A stretch of DNA of 13,420 nucleotides from Gammaproteobacteria bacterium (GCA_028871235.1 JAGWNO010000043.1:1-13420), one strand, 5' to 3'. Positions 1-7,232 are shown, numbered from the stretch's first letter. Numbers and translations are program-made. Notes: a model not told the origin generated them from the letters alone.

Positions 1-34
1 GCGGAGTATTGAAGGCCGCTATGGTACTACAGCC

Positions 35-1768
35 TCAAACCGGCTCGATATAATCGACCAACAATTGCAAACGCTGCTCGCCCCGGTATGCATTCACATC
101 CGGCCGGTACACGATGCGCACCCGCGTGCAGGCGGCAGGCAGGTGCTCGCCGGTTTGGTTGAAGGCGATGGCCTCCACACGCAGGCCGCTTGCGGTTTCC
201 GCCAGCGCCAGCTTGAGGTGGCCGTTTCCAACAATCCGCCTCTGCAGCAAACGGAACACGCCGTCAAAGCAGGGTTCCGGGAACCCCTGCCCCCAGGGAC
301 CGGCCTGCCGCAACAACTCAGCGCACTCCAGCGTCAGGAATTCCGGCGTCAGCTCGCCATCCGTACGCATGACGCCGGCGAGATCGTCCACGGACAGCCA
401 GCGTCGTACTTCCGCATCAAAGGCCTGCGCAAAAGGTGCGAACTGATCCGCCGCCAGCGTCAGGCCAGCGGCCATGGCATGGCCGCCGAACTTGCCGATG
501 AGCCCCGGATGGCGGGTAGCGACCGCCTCGAGTGCATCACGGATATGCACGCCCTTGACCGAGCGAGCGGAGCCCTTAAGGGTATCGCCGGCGGCGCGAG
601 CGAAGGCGATGACCGGGCGGTGCACACGCTCCTTGATACGCGACGCCACCAGTCCCACCACGCCCTGGTGCCAATCCTCATGCAACAGGCACAGACCGAA
701 CGGCAATGCCGGATCGTCGGCATTGAAACCCATCCGTTCCAGGGTCTGGAGTGCGTCGTCCTGCATGCGCGCCTCGATATCACGGCGCTCACGGTTGAGC
801 TCATCCAGCCGCACCGCCAGTGTCTGGGCGCGGGCCATATCATCGGTCAGCAGGCACTCGATACCCAGCGACATGTCGGTAAGCCGGCCGGCGGCATTGA
901 TGCGCGGCGCCACGGTGAAACCCAGATCGGCGGCGGTGAGACGCTGCAATTCACGATTGCCAAGTTCCAGCAGCGCGCGGATACCCGGTACGCTGCGGCC
1001 GGCACGGATGCGTGCGAGTCCCTGCGCCACCAGCACGCGGTTGTTGTGGTCCAGCGGTACCAGGTCGGCCACGGTGCCCAGCGCCACGATGTCGAGGTAT
1101 GCCGCCAGATTCGGTTCCGGGATGGCATGCGCCCCGAACCAGTCACGTTCCCGCAGGTGCGCACGCAAAGCCAGCAGCAGATAAAACACCACGCCCACGC
1201 CAGCGAGGCATTTGCTGGGAAACCCATCGCCCGGCAAGTTGGGATTGAGGATTGCGTCAGCGTCCGGCAACTCGGCAGCAGGGAGATGATGGTCGGTAAC
1301 CAGCACCTGAATACCCGCTTTCCGGGCTGCCGCCACACCCGCGAGACTGGCAATGCCGTTATCCACGGTGATGATGAGGTCCGGTCGACGCTGCGCCGCC
1401 AGCGCCACGATCTCCGGGGTAAGGCCATAACCGTACTCAAACCGGTTGGGGACAAGGTAATCCACCTGCCTGGCGCCCAGGCCGCGCAGGGCGCGCACCG
1501 CGAGTGCCGAGCTGGTGGCGCCGTCCGCATCGAAATCCCCCACGATCAGGATGGACCGCTGCCGCTGCATGGCGTCCGTGAGGAGCGCCACAGCGGCGTC
1601 CATATTGTGGAAGCCGTGGAAGTCGTGCAGCGCGGTGAGCGCGTTATCCAGTTCCATATCATCGCCGACGTCACGGGCGGCGTAGATCCGCTGCAGCAGC
1701 GGATGCAGGGAGGCGGGAAACCGCGCATCCGCGCGCAGCGCACGGCGTTCAATACGACGTTGCTTCAT
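35..1768 (-). CDS. recJ: Single-stranded-DNA-specific 5'-3' exonuclease RecJ
   Basis: RecJ degrades single-stranded DNA 5' to 3' in RecF-pathway recombination and in base-excision and mismatch repair. The product is 577 residues, the length of E. coli RecJ. The DHH phosphoesterase core is intact: DFDADG at 78-83, TVDNG at 134-138, the DHH triplet at 159-161 and GTVADLVPLD at 231-240, all expected metal ligands. The DHHA1 half shows APRINAAGRLTD at 287-298 and GKFGGHAMAAGL at 425-436. A C-terminal OB-like part follows, to about 577. The ATG start overlaps the stop of the upstream RpfE-type gene in an ATGA, so translation is probably coupled. Only 34 bases follow the stop, with no visible terminator; in many relatives prfB comes next, which cannot be checked here. 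Identification is secure. Confidence 0.97.
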   Translation of the reverse strand: MKQRRIERRALRADARFPASLHPLLQRIYAARDVGDDMELDNALTALHDFHGFHNMDAAVALLTDAMQRQRSILIVGDFDADGATSSALAVRALRGLGARQVDYLVPNRFEYGYGLTPEIVALAAQRRPDLIITVDNGIASLAGVAAARKAGIQVLVTDHHLPAAELPDADAILNPNLPGDGFPSKCLAGVGVVFYLLLALRAHLRERDWFGAHAIPEPNLAAYLDIVALGTVADLVPLDHNNRVLVAQGLARIRAGRSVPGIRALLELGNRELQRLTAADLGFTVAPRINAAGRLTDMSLGIECLLTDDMARAQTLAVRLDELNRERRDIEARMQDDALQTLERMGFNADDPALPFGLCLLHEDWHQGVVGLVASRIKERVHRPVIAFARAAGDTLKGSARSVKGVHIRDALEAVATRHPGLIGKFGGHAMAAGLTLAADQFAPFAQAFDAEVRRWLSVDDLAGVMRTDGELTPEFLTLECAELLRQAGPWGQGFPEPCFDGVFRLLQRRIVGNGHLKLALAETASGLRVEAIAFNQTGEHLPAACTRVRIVYRPDVNAYRGEQRLQLLVDYIEPV

Positions 1769-2733
1769 GTGAGCTGCAGTATTTCAGACAACGGCCGGCG
1801 ACGGCGCCAGAAACGGCGTGATCCAGCCCGGCTTATCTGAAATATCCGGCTACCGCCGGGATACACCTGCAGGCTCTCGATGCCGCCGTCATGCAGTCGC
1901 GCCAATAAGGGTGCCGCCAGGCGCTGCTCCAGATCACTCAATTTATCGGCAGCATCGCGGACATCCACTGCCAGCAGCAATGTCGGCACGTCCAGGCGTT
2001 CATCCAATGCCGCAGGCCAGGGTTCGCAGCGACTGGCAGCGAATCGCGCCAGCCCCAGTACCAGCGGCAAGTCGGTGATGACGCATGCCGGGCCGCGCGC
2101 CGCCATGACCGGCAGGCGCCCGCCACCCCAGGGCCAGAAACTGTTGATGACAGGTATGCCGGCGGTCTCCCGTGCCTGATTGACGGAATGCCCGTGGAAC
2201 AGCATCTGCACCTCGTTCATGAGCTGCTTCAGCAGCGTGGCGCCATCGCCTGCCGGCATGTAATCGATCACCGGCTGGCCCGCCAGGCTTGCCGGTGCAT
2301 GGGTCACGCAGGCGATGGCCGCGGGCAGGCGCAGATACCAGCGCTCGGGATGAGGAACTTCGAGCCCGTAGCCGTCAGCCGCATAGGTGCGATTGAAGGT
2401 TTCCGCGAGAGCACTGGCTTCTTGCGGCTGCACCTGCAGCAGCGACTGCGGCAGCATCACCAGTTGATCCCGGTCCGCGGCGAGATGCGCGGGATCCGCG
2501 CGGAAATACACGCCGTCATCGCGTTTGCCGGTATCCGCGAGGCGCGTGAAAGGCGCCACCGTCACGGCATCCGCCGGCAGGCCGAAAATCTCGGCCAGTA
2601 CGCCCAAGTCGCCATTCTGTGGCGCGCTCTGCGTATCCGCCCGCGCCAGCAGTGTTTCCAATGCCGGCATCCGGAAAATGGAGGCACTAGCGCTGGCGCT
2701 GACAAGATCGGGGAGGAACAGAGTCAGTTGCAT
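1765..2733 (-). CDS. RpfE-type conserved protein (often annotated phosphoglycerate mutase-like)
   Basis: A 322-residue protein of the family usually labelled 'regulatory protein, RpfE type' or, loosely, cofactor-independent phosphoglycerate mutase. The diagnostic stretch is NEVQMLFHGHSVNQARE (173-189) followed by NSFWPWGGG (197-205), with DYMPAGDG at 157-164. The biochemical role is not established; in Xanthomonas rpfE lies in the rpf region near recJ, and the same pairing here supports the family call. There is no signal peptide or membrane segment. The C-terminus is strongly basic around SRRFWRRRRP (305-314). An Ala/Ser run sits at 12-18. The ATG at 2733 has only a weak upstream AGGT as ribosome-binding site. 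The gene ends in a 4-base overlap with recJ, implying co-transcription. The family is fairly sure; the function is unknown, and I would not assert mutase activity. Confidence 0.8.
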   Translation of the reverse strand: MQLTLFLPDLVSASASASIFRMPALETLLARADTQSAPQNGDLGVLAEIFGLPADAVTVAPFTRLADTGKRDDGVYFRADPAHLAADRDQLVMLPQSLLQVQPQEASALAETFNRTYAADGYGLEVPHPERWYLRLPAAIACVTHAPASLAGQPVIDYMPAGDGATLLKQLMNEVQMLFHGHSVNQARETAGIPVINSFWPWGGGRLPVMAARGPACVITDLPLVLGLARFAASRCEPWPAALDERLDVPTLLLAVDVRDAADKLSDLEQRLAAPLLARLHDGGIESLQVYPGGSRIFQISRAGSRRFWRRRRPLSEILQLT

Positions 2734-2759
2734 GGGAAACTGCAGACCTGCTTGTGTCC

Positions 2760-2765
2760 ATTATG
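2760..2765 (-). promoter_or_regulatory. Possible -10 element for the rpfE-like–recJ unit
   Basis: The 55 bases between the divergent RpfE-type and Mth938-type genes must hold the start signals for both if each is transcribed from here. On the minus strand CATAAT differs from TATAAT at one base and lies 26 bases before the ATG at 2733. No convincing -35 hexamer is seen 16-18 bases upstream, and I see no good promoter for the plus-strand gene. This is weak evidence only. Confidence 0.2.
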
Positions 2766-2788
2766 CCGCTTCCCCTACCCTATTGACC

Positions 2789-3163
2789 ATGAAATTCACC
2801 ATGGACAGGCCCGCAGGCGGCGTGAACTGCATCCGCGCCTACGCACCGGGGCAAATCAACGTCAACGACAAGCTGCTCAGCACCAGTTTTGTCATCACGC
2901 CCACGGCGCTCATGGAAAACTGGCCGCCGCAGCGCTTCGAGGATATCAGTCTGGAACACCTGCAGGCGGCACTGGCGCTGGCGCCGGAAATCCTCATCAT
3001 CGGCACCGGTCCGGCGTTGCGCTTCCCCGAAGCCAGGCTCATGGCGGAAATCCAGCGGCGCGGCATCGGCCTGGAAGTGCTGGATACGGCTGCCGCCTGC
3101 CGCACCTACAATGTGCTGGTGAGTGAGGATCGCAAGGTGGTCGCCGCGCTGCTCATGATCTGA
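2789..3163 (+). CDS. Mth938/DUF498-domain protein
   Basis: A 124-residue cytoplasmic protein made entirely of one Mth938-like (DUF498, AAMDC-type) domain, the usual length for bacterial members. Seen in the sequence: an N-terminal strand region with INVND at 23-27, ILIIGTG at 68-74, and the family's C-terminal signature LEVLDTAAACRTYNVL (95-110) followed by SEDRKVVAALL (112-122). The molecular function of bacterial members is unknown; animal homologues link to mitochondrial and adipogenic roles, which does not transfer. The open frame continues upstream antisense to the RpfE-type gene, but ATG 2789 gives the family-length protein; ATG 2801 is an alternative. Neither has a clear Shine-Dalgarno. 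The gene stands alone on the plus strand, tail-to-tail with rpoS with 15 bases between the stops. Confidence 0.85.
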   Translation: MKFTMDRPAGGVNCIRAYAPGQINVNDKLLSTSFVITPTALMENWPPQRFEDISLEHLQAALALAPEILIIGTGPALRFPEARLMAEIQRRGIGLEVLDTAAACRTYNVLVSEDRKVVAALLMI

Positions 3164-3178
3164 GCGGCAGGGTAAAAA

Positions 3179-4192
3179 TCATTCAAACAGCGATTCTTCC
3201 GATAAGCCTTCTGCTTCGAGTATTTGACGCAGACGTTTCAGCGCATCCATCTGGATCTGGCGCACCCGCTCGCGGGTGACACCGATCTCGTTGCCTACCT
3301 GCTCCAGGGTACCGCGGTCGTGGCCGTTGAGGCCGAAGCGGCGCTCCACCACTTCCCGCTGCTTGTCGTTGAGGCGCACCAGCCATTTCTCGACTATGGT
3401 CTGCAGATCCGCGTCCTGCAACGCCTGTGACGGATCGGTGTTGTTCTCATCGGGGATGGCATCCAGCAGCAGCCGGTCTCCGTCCTTGCCGATGGGCGTA
3501 TCCACTGAGGTGACGCGCTCATTGAACCCCAGCAGGCGTTTCACGTCATCCAGGGGCTTATCCAGCAGCTCGGCGATCTCCTCGGGCGAGGGCTCACGGT
3601 CAAACTGCTGTGACAGCTTGCGCGCCGCGCGCAGGTAGAGATTCAGCTCCTTGATGACGTGGATGGGCAGGCGGATGGTGCGGGTCTGGTTCATGATGCC
3701 CCGCTCGATGGTCTGGCGTATCCACCAGGTGGCATAGGTGGAGAAGCGGAAACCGCGCTCCGGATCGAATTTCTCCACGGCATGGATCAGGCCCAGATTG
3801 CCCTCCTCGATGAGATCCAGCAGCGGCAGGCCGCGGTTGATGTACTTGCGCGCGATCTTCACCACCAGCCGCAGATTGCTTTCGATCATGCGCTTGCGCG
3901 CGGCCTCATCGCCCTGGAGGGCGCGGCGGGCGTAATGGACCTCTTCCTCGGCGGTAAGCAGCGGCGTATAGCCGATCTCGGAGAGGTACATGCGGGTGGC
4001 ATCCAGCTGCTCCTCGCCGAACTGCTGGGCCGGTTCCGCGGGTTCCGGCACCAGCGCCACCGCGGCCACTTCTGCCACCAGGGTCGGCTCCTCTCCCAGG
4101 AGGGCGCCCGCGTACACGGGCTCCTCTCCCTCGACTTCGAGAAGCAGTTCCTCTTCCGGTTCCGGCTTGCCGTCCCGATTGAATCCCGTCAT
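3179..4192 (-). CDS. rpoS: RNA polymerase sigma factor RpoS (sigma-38)
   Basis: The stationary-phase and general-stress sigma factor, 337 residues (E. coli 330). Region 1.2 begins near 64 (DATRMYLSEIGYTPLLTAEE). Region 2 shows ESNLRLVVKIARKY (104-117), DLIEEGNLGL (126-135), and FDPERGFRFSTYATWWIRQ (142-160). Region 3 spans about 177-255. Region 4 has the helix-turn-helix TLEQVGNEIGVTRERVRQIQ (295-314). NQTRTIRLPIHVIKELNLYL separates it from RpoD, and K181-E182 align by eye with the E. coli K173-E174 surface used by the RssB adaptor. The N-terminal 55 residues are acidic and Ala/Val/Pro-rich, typical of the variable RpoS tail. ATG 4192 is preceded by AAGGG four bases upstream. The gene follows nlpD with 72 intervening bases. 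In E. coli an rpoS promoter lies inside nlpD; I could not locate one here. Confidence 0.96.
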   Translation of the reverse strand: MTGFNRDGKPEPEEELLLEVEGEEPVYAGALLGEEPTLVAEVAAVALVPEPAEPAQQFGEEQLDATRMYLSEIGYTPLLTAEEEVHYARRALQGDEAARKRMIESNLRLVVKIARKYINRGLPLLDLIEEGNLGLIHAVEKFDPERGFRFSTYATWWIRQTIERGIMNQTRTIRLPIHVIKELNLYLRAARKLSQQFDREPSPEEIAELLDKPLDDVKRLLGFNERVTSVDTPIGKDGDRLLLDAIPDENNTDPSQALQDADLQTIVEKWLVRLNDKQREVVERRFGLNGHDRGTLEQVGNEIGVTRERVRQIQMDALKRLRQILEAEGLSEESLFE

Positions 4193-4264
4193 GGCACCCT
4201 TATACGCCCTGCGAGCAAGCGCGTGTGACTAATCTTGCCAACGGTTCCCCTGCCGATGCAAGCG

Positions 4265-4990
4265 CTACCGGCGCGGCAGATACCCCAGGGGATTCACCGG
4301 TTTGCCGTTGTAGCGGATCTCGAAGTGCAGCAGCGGCTGGCCATCGCGGCCGAGGCCCATGGTGGCAATGCGATCGCCGGCTTTCACCACATCGCCTTCC
4401 TTGACCAGCAGCTGGTCGTTGTCTGCGTAGGCGGACAGCAATTCCTCGCTGTTCTTGATGATGATGAGCTTGCCATAGCCGATGATGCCGCTACCGGTGT
4501 ACACCACTTTCCCGGCCGCGGCGGCGCGAATGTCCGTCCCCAGGGCGCCGTTGATATCTATGCCCTTGGACAGCGTATTGTCGGCGTGGAATTGACGGAT
4601 GACCGCGCCCGCTGCCGGCCACATCCAGTGGATGGAGCTGGATGGCCTGAAGCCGGTATCTGCCAGCACCGGGCGCGGTGGTGAGGATGCCACCCGCGCG
4701 CCGGCTGTGCCGATCAATGGTGCCACCAGCGCCAGTTGCCGGCCTGGATGGATCAGATAGTCGGCACCGATGTCATTCCAGGCCGCCACGTCGTGGTAAT
4801 CGAGGCCAAAGCGCCAGGCGATGGAATACAGTGTGTCACCCGGTTTCACCACGTAGCTGCGCGGCAGCGGCTCGGCGACGCCACTCCCGCCGGCCGGTGC
4901 GGGCGGATTCCACCGCAAGGCACCGGCACAGCCGACCAGCATGAGGATGCCCACCCAACACAACAATACGGCGCGGAATACGCTCCTCAC
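4265..4990 (-). CDS. nlpD: NlpD: LysM/LytM lipoprotein, probable amidase activator
   Basis: An outer-membrane lipoprotein that in E. coli activates the amidase AmiC for septal peptidoglycan splitting. It has 241 residues. An N-terminal signal ends in the lipobox LVGC, with C21 as the lipidation site. A Pro/Gly linker precedes a LysM domain at about 45-89 (YVVKPGDTLYSIAWRFG), and a LytM/M23 fold fills about 123-237. The metalloprotease site is degenerate: K142 sits where the first zinc His (HxxxD) would be, D145 remains, D190 occupies the usual YxH position, and L220 replaces the first His of HxH (LLHFE). The domain should therefore be non-catalytic, as in E. coli NlpD, though it is shorter than the E. 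coli protein (about 380). Translation starts at GTG 4990, overlapping the pcm stop as GTGA. The next gene is rpoS, the classic pairing. Confidence 0.93.
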   Translation of the reverse strand: MRSVFRAVLLCWVGILMLVGCAGALRWNPPAPAGGSGVAEPLPRSYVVKPGDTLYSIAWRFGLDYHDVAAWNDIGADYLIHPGRQLALVAPLIGTAGARVASSPPRPVLADTGFRPSSSIHWMWPAAGAVIRQFHADNTLSKGIDINGALGTDIRAAAAGKVVYTGSGIIGYGKLIIIKNSEELLSAYADNDQLLVKEGDVVKAGDRIATMGLGRDGQPLLHFEIRYNGKPVNPLGYLPRR

Positions 4991-5652
4991 ACCGGTCCAC
5001 CCACCAGCGGTACAAAGCTCACCCGGTCCAGGACCTGCCGCTCGTAGTGTGTCTCATCACGGCGTGCGATAAGCAGTAATTCCTGGCCGTTTGCCCCGCC
5101 AACGGGAATAACCAGGCGGCCGCCCACGGCAAGCTGCTGCAGCAAGGCCTGCGGCACTGCCTGCGTCGCGGCCGTCACCAGGATGCCGGCATAGGGCGCG
5201 TGCTGCGGCCAGCCCCAGCCACCGTCTGCATGCCGGAACCGCACGTTGCGAACCTTCAAGGCAGTGAGCGTCTGCCGCGCCCGCTGCTGCAGCGGCACGA
5301 GCCGTTCCACGGTGTACACCTGCCGCATCAGCGCCGCCAGGATGGCCGTCTGGTAGCCGCAGCCGGTGCCGACTTCCAGCACTTTCCCGCACGCGCCGGA
5401 CGCCATGAGCGCCTCGGTCATGCGCGCCACGATATAAGGTTGCGAGATGGTCTGGCCAAGGCCGATGGGCAGCGCCGTGTCCTCGTAGGCGCGGCTCGCC
5501 AGTGCCTCGTCCACAAAAAGATGCCGCGGCGTGGAGCGGATCAGATTGAGCACGGCGGCGTCGCGGATGCCCTGCTCCTTGAGACGCGCCACCAGCCGCT
5601 CGCGGGTGCGCGCCGAGGTCATACCGATGCCGCGGGTACCCGTGGCGTTCAT
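4987..5652 (-). CDS. pcm: Protein-L-isoaspartate O-methyltransferase
   Basis: Repairs age-damaged proteins by methylating L-isoaspartyl residues with S-adenosylmethionine, in the cytoplasm. With the ATG at 5652 the product is 221 residues. Seen: LPIGLGQTISQPYIVA (61-76), including the conserved Thr-Ile-Ser with S70; SAM-binding motif I VLEVGTGCGY (91-100); HADG at 141-144; GILVTAA at 156-162; and the C-terminal FVPLVGG. The frame is open to 5676, but the ATG at 5652 forms an ATGA overlap with surE, the arrangement used throughout this cluster. A second in-frame ATG at 5622 would start level with the E. coli protein (208 residues) and cannot be excluded. The gene sits between surE and nlpD, and its stop overlaps the GTG of nlpD. 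Confidence 0.95.
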   Translation of the reverse strand: MNATGTRGIGMTSARTRERLVARLKEQGIRDAAVLNLIRSTPRHLFVDEALASRAYEDTALPIGLGQTISQPYIVARMTEALMASGACGKVLEVGTGCGYQTAILAALMRQVYTVERLVPLQQRARQTLTALKVRNVRFRHADGGWGWPQHAPYAGILVTAATQAVPQALLQQLAVGGRLVIPVGGANGQELLLIARRDETHYERQVLDRVSFVPLVGGPV

Positions 5653-6404
5653 GGCAACGGTATCCCCTGCAGCCACTGGGAAAGGTTATCGAGCGCCGTA
5701 TATTGGGTGAGATCAATCTGTAGCGGTGTCACCGAGACGAATCCCTGGCGCAGCGCATGGAAATCCGTGCCCGGTCCGGCGTCCTGCTCGGCACCCGGAG
5801 GCCCGATCCAGTAGATGGGCCGGCCGCGCGGGTCGCTGGCCTTCAGCACCGGCTCGGAACGGTGGCGGTGGCCGAGGCGTGTGGCCTGTACGCCTTGCAG
5901 CTCCACCCGCGGCACATCCGGCACGTTGACGTTGAGAATGGTGTCCGCAGGCAGCGGGTTGGTGAGCAGGCGCTTCACCAGGTCACAGGTGATACGCGCC
6001 GCCGTGTCGAAATGGCGCGGCGATTCACCGGCCAGCGACACCGCCACCGCGGGGAAGCCGAGGAACCGTCCCTCGATGGCCGCCGCCACCGTACCGGAAT
6101 ACAGTACGTCATCGCCGAGGTTGGCACCGGCGTTGATACCCGAGACCACCATGTCGGGACCGTCCTCCAACAAACCAGTGATGGCGAGATGCACGCAATC
6201 GGTAGGCGTGCCGTCCACGCATACCACCCCCGGTTCGTCCTGGCGCAGGCGGATGGGTGTATCCAGCGTCAAGGAATGGCTGGTGCCGCTGCGGTTCCGG
6301 TCCGGCGCCACTACGGTGACTGCAGCAAAGCTGCGTAATGCCTCGGCCAGGCAGCGCAAACCCTCCGCGCGGCAGCCATCGTCGTTGCTGAGCAGAATTC
6401 TCAC
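5649..6404 (-). CDS. surE: 5'/3'-nucleotidase SurE
   Basis: A divalent-metal phosphatase that acts on nucleoside monophosphates and short polyphosphate and supports stationary-phase survival. From GTG 6404 it has 251 residues (E. coli 253) and begins (V/M)RILLSNDDG, exactly where the family starts; D8-D9 are expected metal ligands. Further marks are APDRNRSGTSHSLT at 33-46, VDGTPTDCVHLA at 63-74, VSGINAGANLGDDVLYSGTV at 87-106 (the metal-ligand Asn region), and VTPLQIDLT near the C-terminus. The frame continues upstream to another GTG at 6437, adding 11 residues without family similarity. A GGGAT nine bases before GTG 6404 is the only ribosome-binding candidate. surE heads the surE–pcm–nlpD–rpoS unit and is not attached to truD here, unlike in E. 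coli. Confidence 0.95.
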   Translation of the reverse strand: MRILLSNDDGCRAEGLRCLAEALRSFAAVTVVAPDRNRSGTSHSLTLDTPIRLRQDEPGVVCVDGTPTDCVHLAITGLLEDGPDMVVSGINAGANLGDDVLYSGTVAAAIEGRFLGFPAVAVSLAGESPRHFDTAARITCDLVKRLLTNPLPADTILNVNVPDVPRVELQGVQATRLGHRHRSEPVLKASDPRGRPIYWIGPPGAEQDAGPGTDFHALRQGFVSVTPLQIDLTQYTALDNLSQWLQGIPLP

Positions 6405-6421
6405 GCTGGCGCATCCCGCAT

Positions 6422-6451
6422 ATGAAAAAGCGGGCACTAGGATACTGTAAA
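6422..6451 (-). promoter_or_regulatory. Candidate sigma-70 promoter for surE–pcm–nlpD–rpoS
   Basis: Minus-strand TTTACA (6446-6451, five of six -35 consensus bases) and TTTCAT (6422-6427, four of six) are 18 bases apart. Transcription would begin near 6415, giving a leader of about ten bases before GTG 6404 with only GGAT as a ribosome site. The location is right for a unit cut off from truD, but the match is moderate. Confidence 0.3.
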
Positions 6452-6459
6452 AAACCGCC

Positions 6460-6468
6460 TGATATACT
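6460..6468 (+). promoter_or_regulatory. Extended -10 promoter candidate for the Smr gene
   Basis: TGATATACT is an extended -10 (TG-N-TATAAT with one change) 16 bases before the ATG at 6485. No -35 box is evident (GGATAC at a 17-base spacing), which an extended -10 can offset. It would place the transcription start near 6475, leaving about ten leader bases. It overlaps the candidate surE promoter on the other strand, so the two could compete. Confidence 0.45.
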
Positions 6469-6484
6469 CACTATCACTCCGGCT

Positions 6485-7033
6485 ATGGCACCCATGAACA
6501 GCAGATTCAAGCTCAGCGACGACGAAGTACGGTTATTCCGCGAGGCGGTGGCGGATGCCAGACCGCTGCCGGCAAAACCGCTGCGCCGCAGGCCGAAACC
6601 CAGGCCGCAAGCCCGCTTCACCCGCGCCAGTCAACAGGAAATACTGGAAGAGAGCATGTCGGGCCTGCCGGATCCCGATGAGCCGCTGGTGGGCGAAGGT
6701 CTCATCTACGCCAGACCCGGAGTACAGGTTGCACTAATGCGCAAGCTGCGTCGCGGCCATTTCAGCGTCGGTGCGGAACTGGACCTGCACGGCCTGCACA
6801 GCGGTGCGGCGCGGGTCGCCCTGGCGGAATTTCTGCGGGAAGTGCGCGGCCGGCGAATCCGCTGCGTACGCATCATCCACGGCAAGGGTAATCGTTCCGG
6901 TCCACGCGGGCCGGTACTCAAGCAAAAACTCAACGGCTGGCTGCGGCAACGGGATGAGGTCACTGCCTTCTGCTCGGCGCGTCCGGCGGATGGCGGAACC
7001 GGCGCGGTGTACGTACTGTTAAACAACCATTGA
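6485..7033 (+). CDS. Smr-domain protein, SmrA/SmrB-like putative endonuclease
   Basis: A 182-residue protein with a C-terminal Smr (MutS2-type) domain. The N-terminal third resembles E. coli SmrA/SmrB openings: LSDDEVRLFREAV at 10-22, then a basic linker rich in Arg, Lys and Pro (30-45). LRRGHFSVGAELDLHGL (88-104) carries the D-L-H-G motif at 100-103, whose Asp and His are nucleolytic in SmrB. HGKG lies at 132-135, and GGTGAVYVLL at 170-179 closes the fold in SmrA-like fashion. SmrB cleaves mRNA at collided ribosomes; the intact DLHG suggests nuclease competence, but the substrate here is inference. ATG 6494 would shorten it by three residues; neither start has a strong Shine-Dalgarno. It is divergent from surE and followed after 25 bases by a small membrane-protein gene, probably co-transcribed. 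Confidence 0.9.
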   Translation: MAPMNSRFKLSDDEVRLFREAVADARPLPAKPLRRRPKPRPQARFTRASQQEILEESMSGLPDPDEPLVGEGLIYARPGVQVALMRKLRRGHFSVGAELDLHGLHSGAARVALAEFLREVRGRRIRCVRIIHGKGNRSGPRGPVLKQKLNGWLRQRDEVTAFCSARPADGGTGAVYVLLNNH

Positions 7034-7042
7034 CAAGTCCAC

Positions 7043-7048
7043 AAGGAG
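7043..7048 (+). promoter_or_regulatory. Ribosome-binding site of the 57-residue membrane protein
   Basis: AAGGAG, a full Shine-Dalgarno core, lies ten bases before the ATG at 7059 and nine bases after the Smr stop. It is one of the best ribosome sites in the window and is the main reason for calling the following short frame a gene. Confidence 0.65.
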
Positions 7049-7058
7049 CGTCACGCCT

Positions 7059-7232
7059 ATGATTATCAATATCAATCTGTTGGTGATCTTCACCATCGTC
7101 GGTGGTCTGTGCATCATGTTCGGCCACAAGTTGCTCGCACGTTTCACCGCGCTGCGTTTCATCCTCGGTACCGGGTTACTGGTCCTCGGCTTGTTGCATT
7201 TGTTCAATATCCGGCTTGCGATCGTGGGCTAA
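7059..7232 (+). CDS. Small two-helix membrane protein, unknown function
   Basis: A 57-residue open frame, ATG to TAA, not recognised as any known family. It is highly hydrophobic with two likely membrane helices, about residues 5-22 (INLLVIFTIVGGLCIMFG) and 33-50 (RFILGTGLLVLGLLHLFN). They are joined by a short basic loop holding H23, K24, R28 and R33. It has no acidic residue, and by the positive-inside rule the loop should face the cytoplasm, with both termini outside. Support for a real gene is AAGGAG ten bases upstream, the tight spacing after the Smr gene and a coherent hydrophobic pattern with a clean stop. Similarity to small inner-membrane proteins or hydrophobic toxins is conceivable but nothing here shows it. 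No function is inferred. Confidence 0.65.
   Translation: MIININLLVIFTIVGGLCIMFGHKLLARFTALRFILGTGLLVLGLLHLFNIRLAIVG

Noticed and set aside
65..1840. Plus-strand open frame of 591 codons
   Set aside because: It is antisense to recJ, whose motifs are unambiguous. The product is His/Gln/Arg-rich without family motifs, the usual shadow of a GC-rich gene.
2188..3126. Plus-strand open frame of 312 codons across the rpfE-like and Mth938 genes
   Set aside because: Low-complexity composition and overlap with two supported genes in other frames.
4193..4264. TATAAG-like sequence just upstream of rpoS as a promoter
   Set aside because: It lies within about ten bases of the ATG and overlaps the ribosome site, so transcription would start at or inside the gene; no -35 is present.
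4265..4990. NlpD as an active M23 endopeptidase
   Set aside because: The zinc-ligand and catalytic histidine positions are Lys, Asp and Leu, so the site is degenerate as in known amidase activators.
6405..6437. Longer SurE from GTG 6437
   Set aside because: Adds 11 residues without family similarity; SurE proteins begin at the (M)RILLSNDDG segment.
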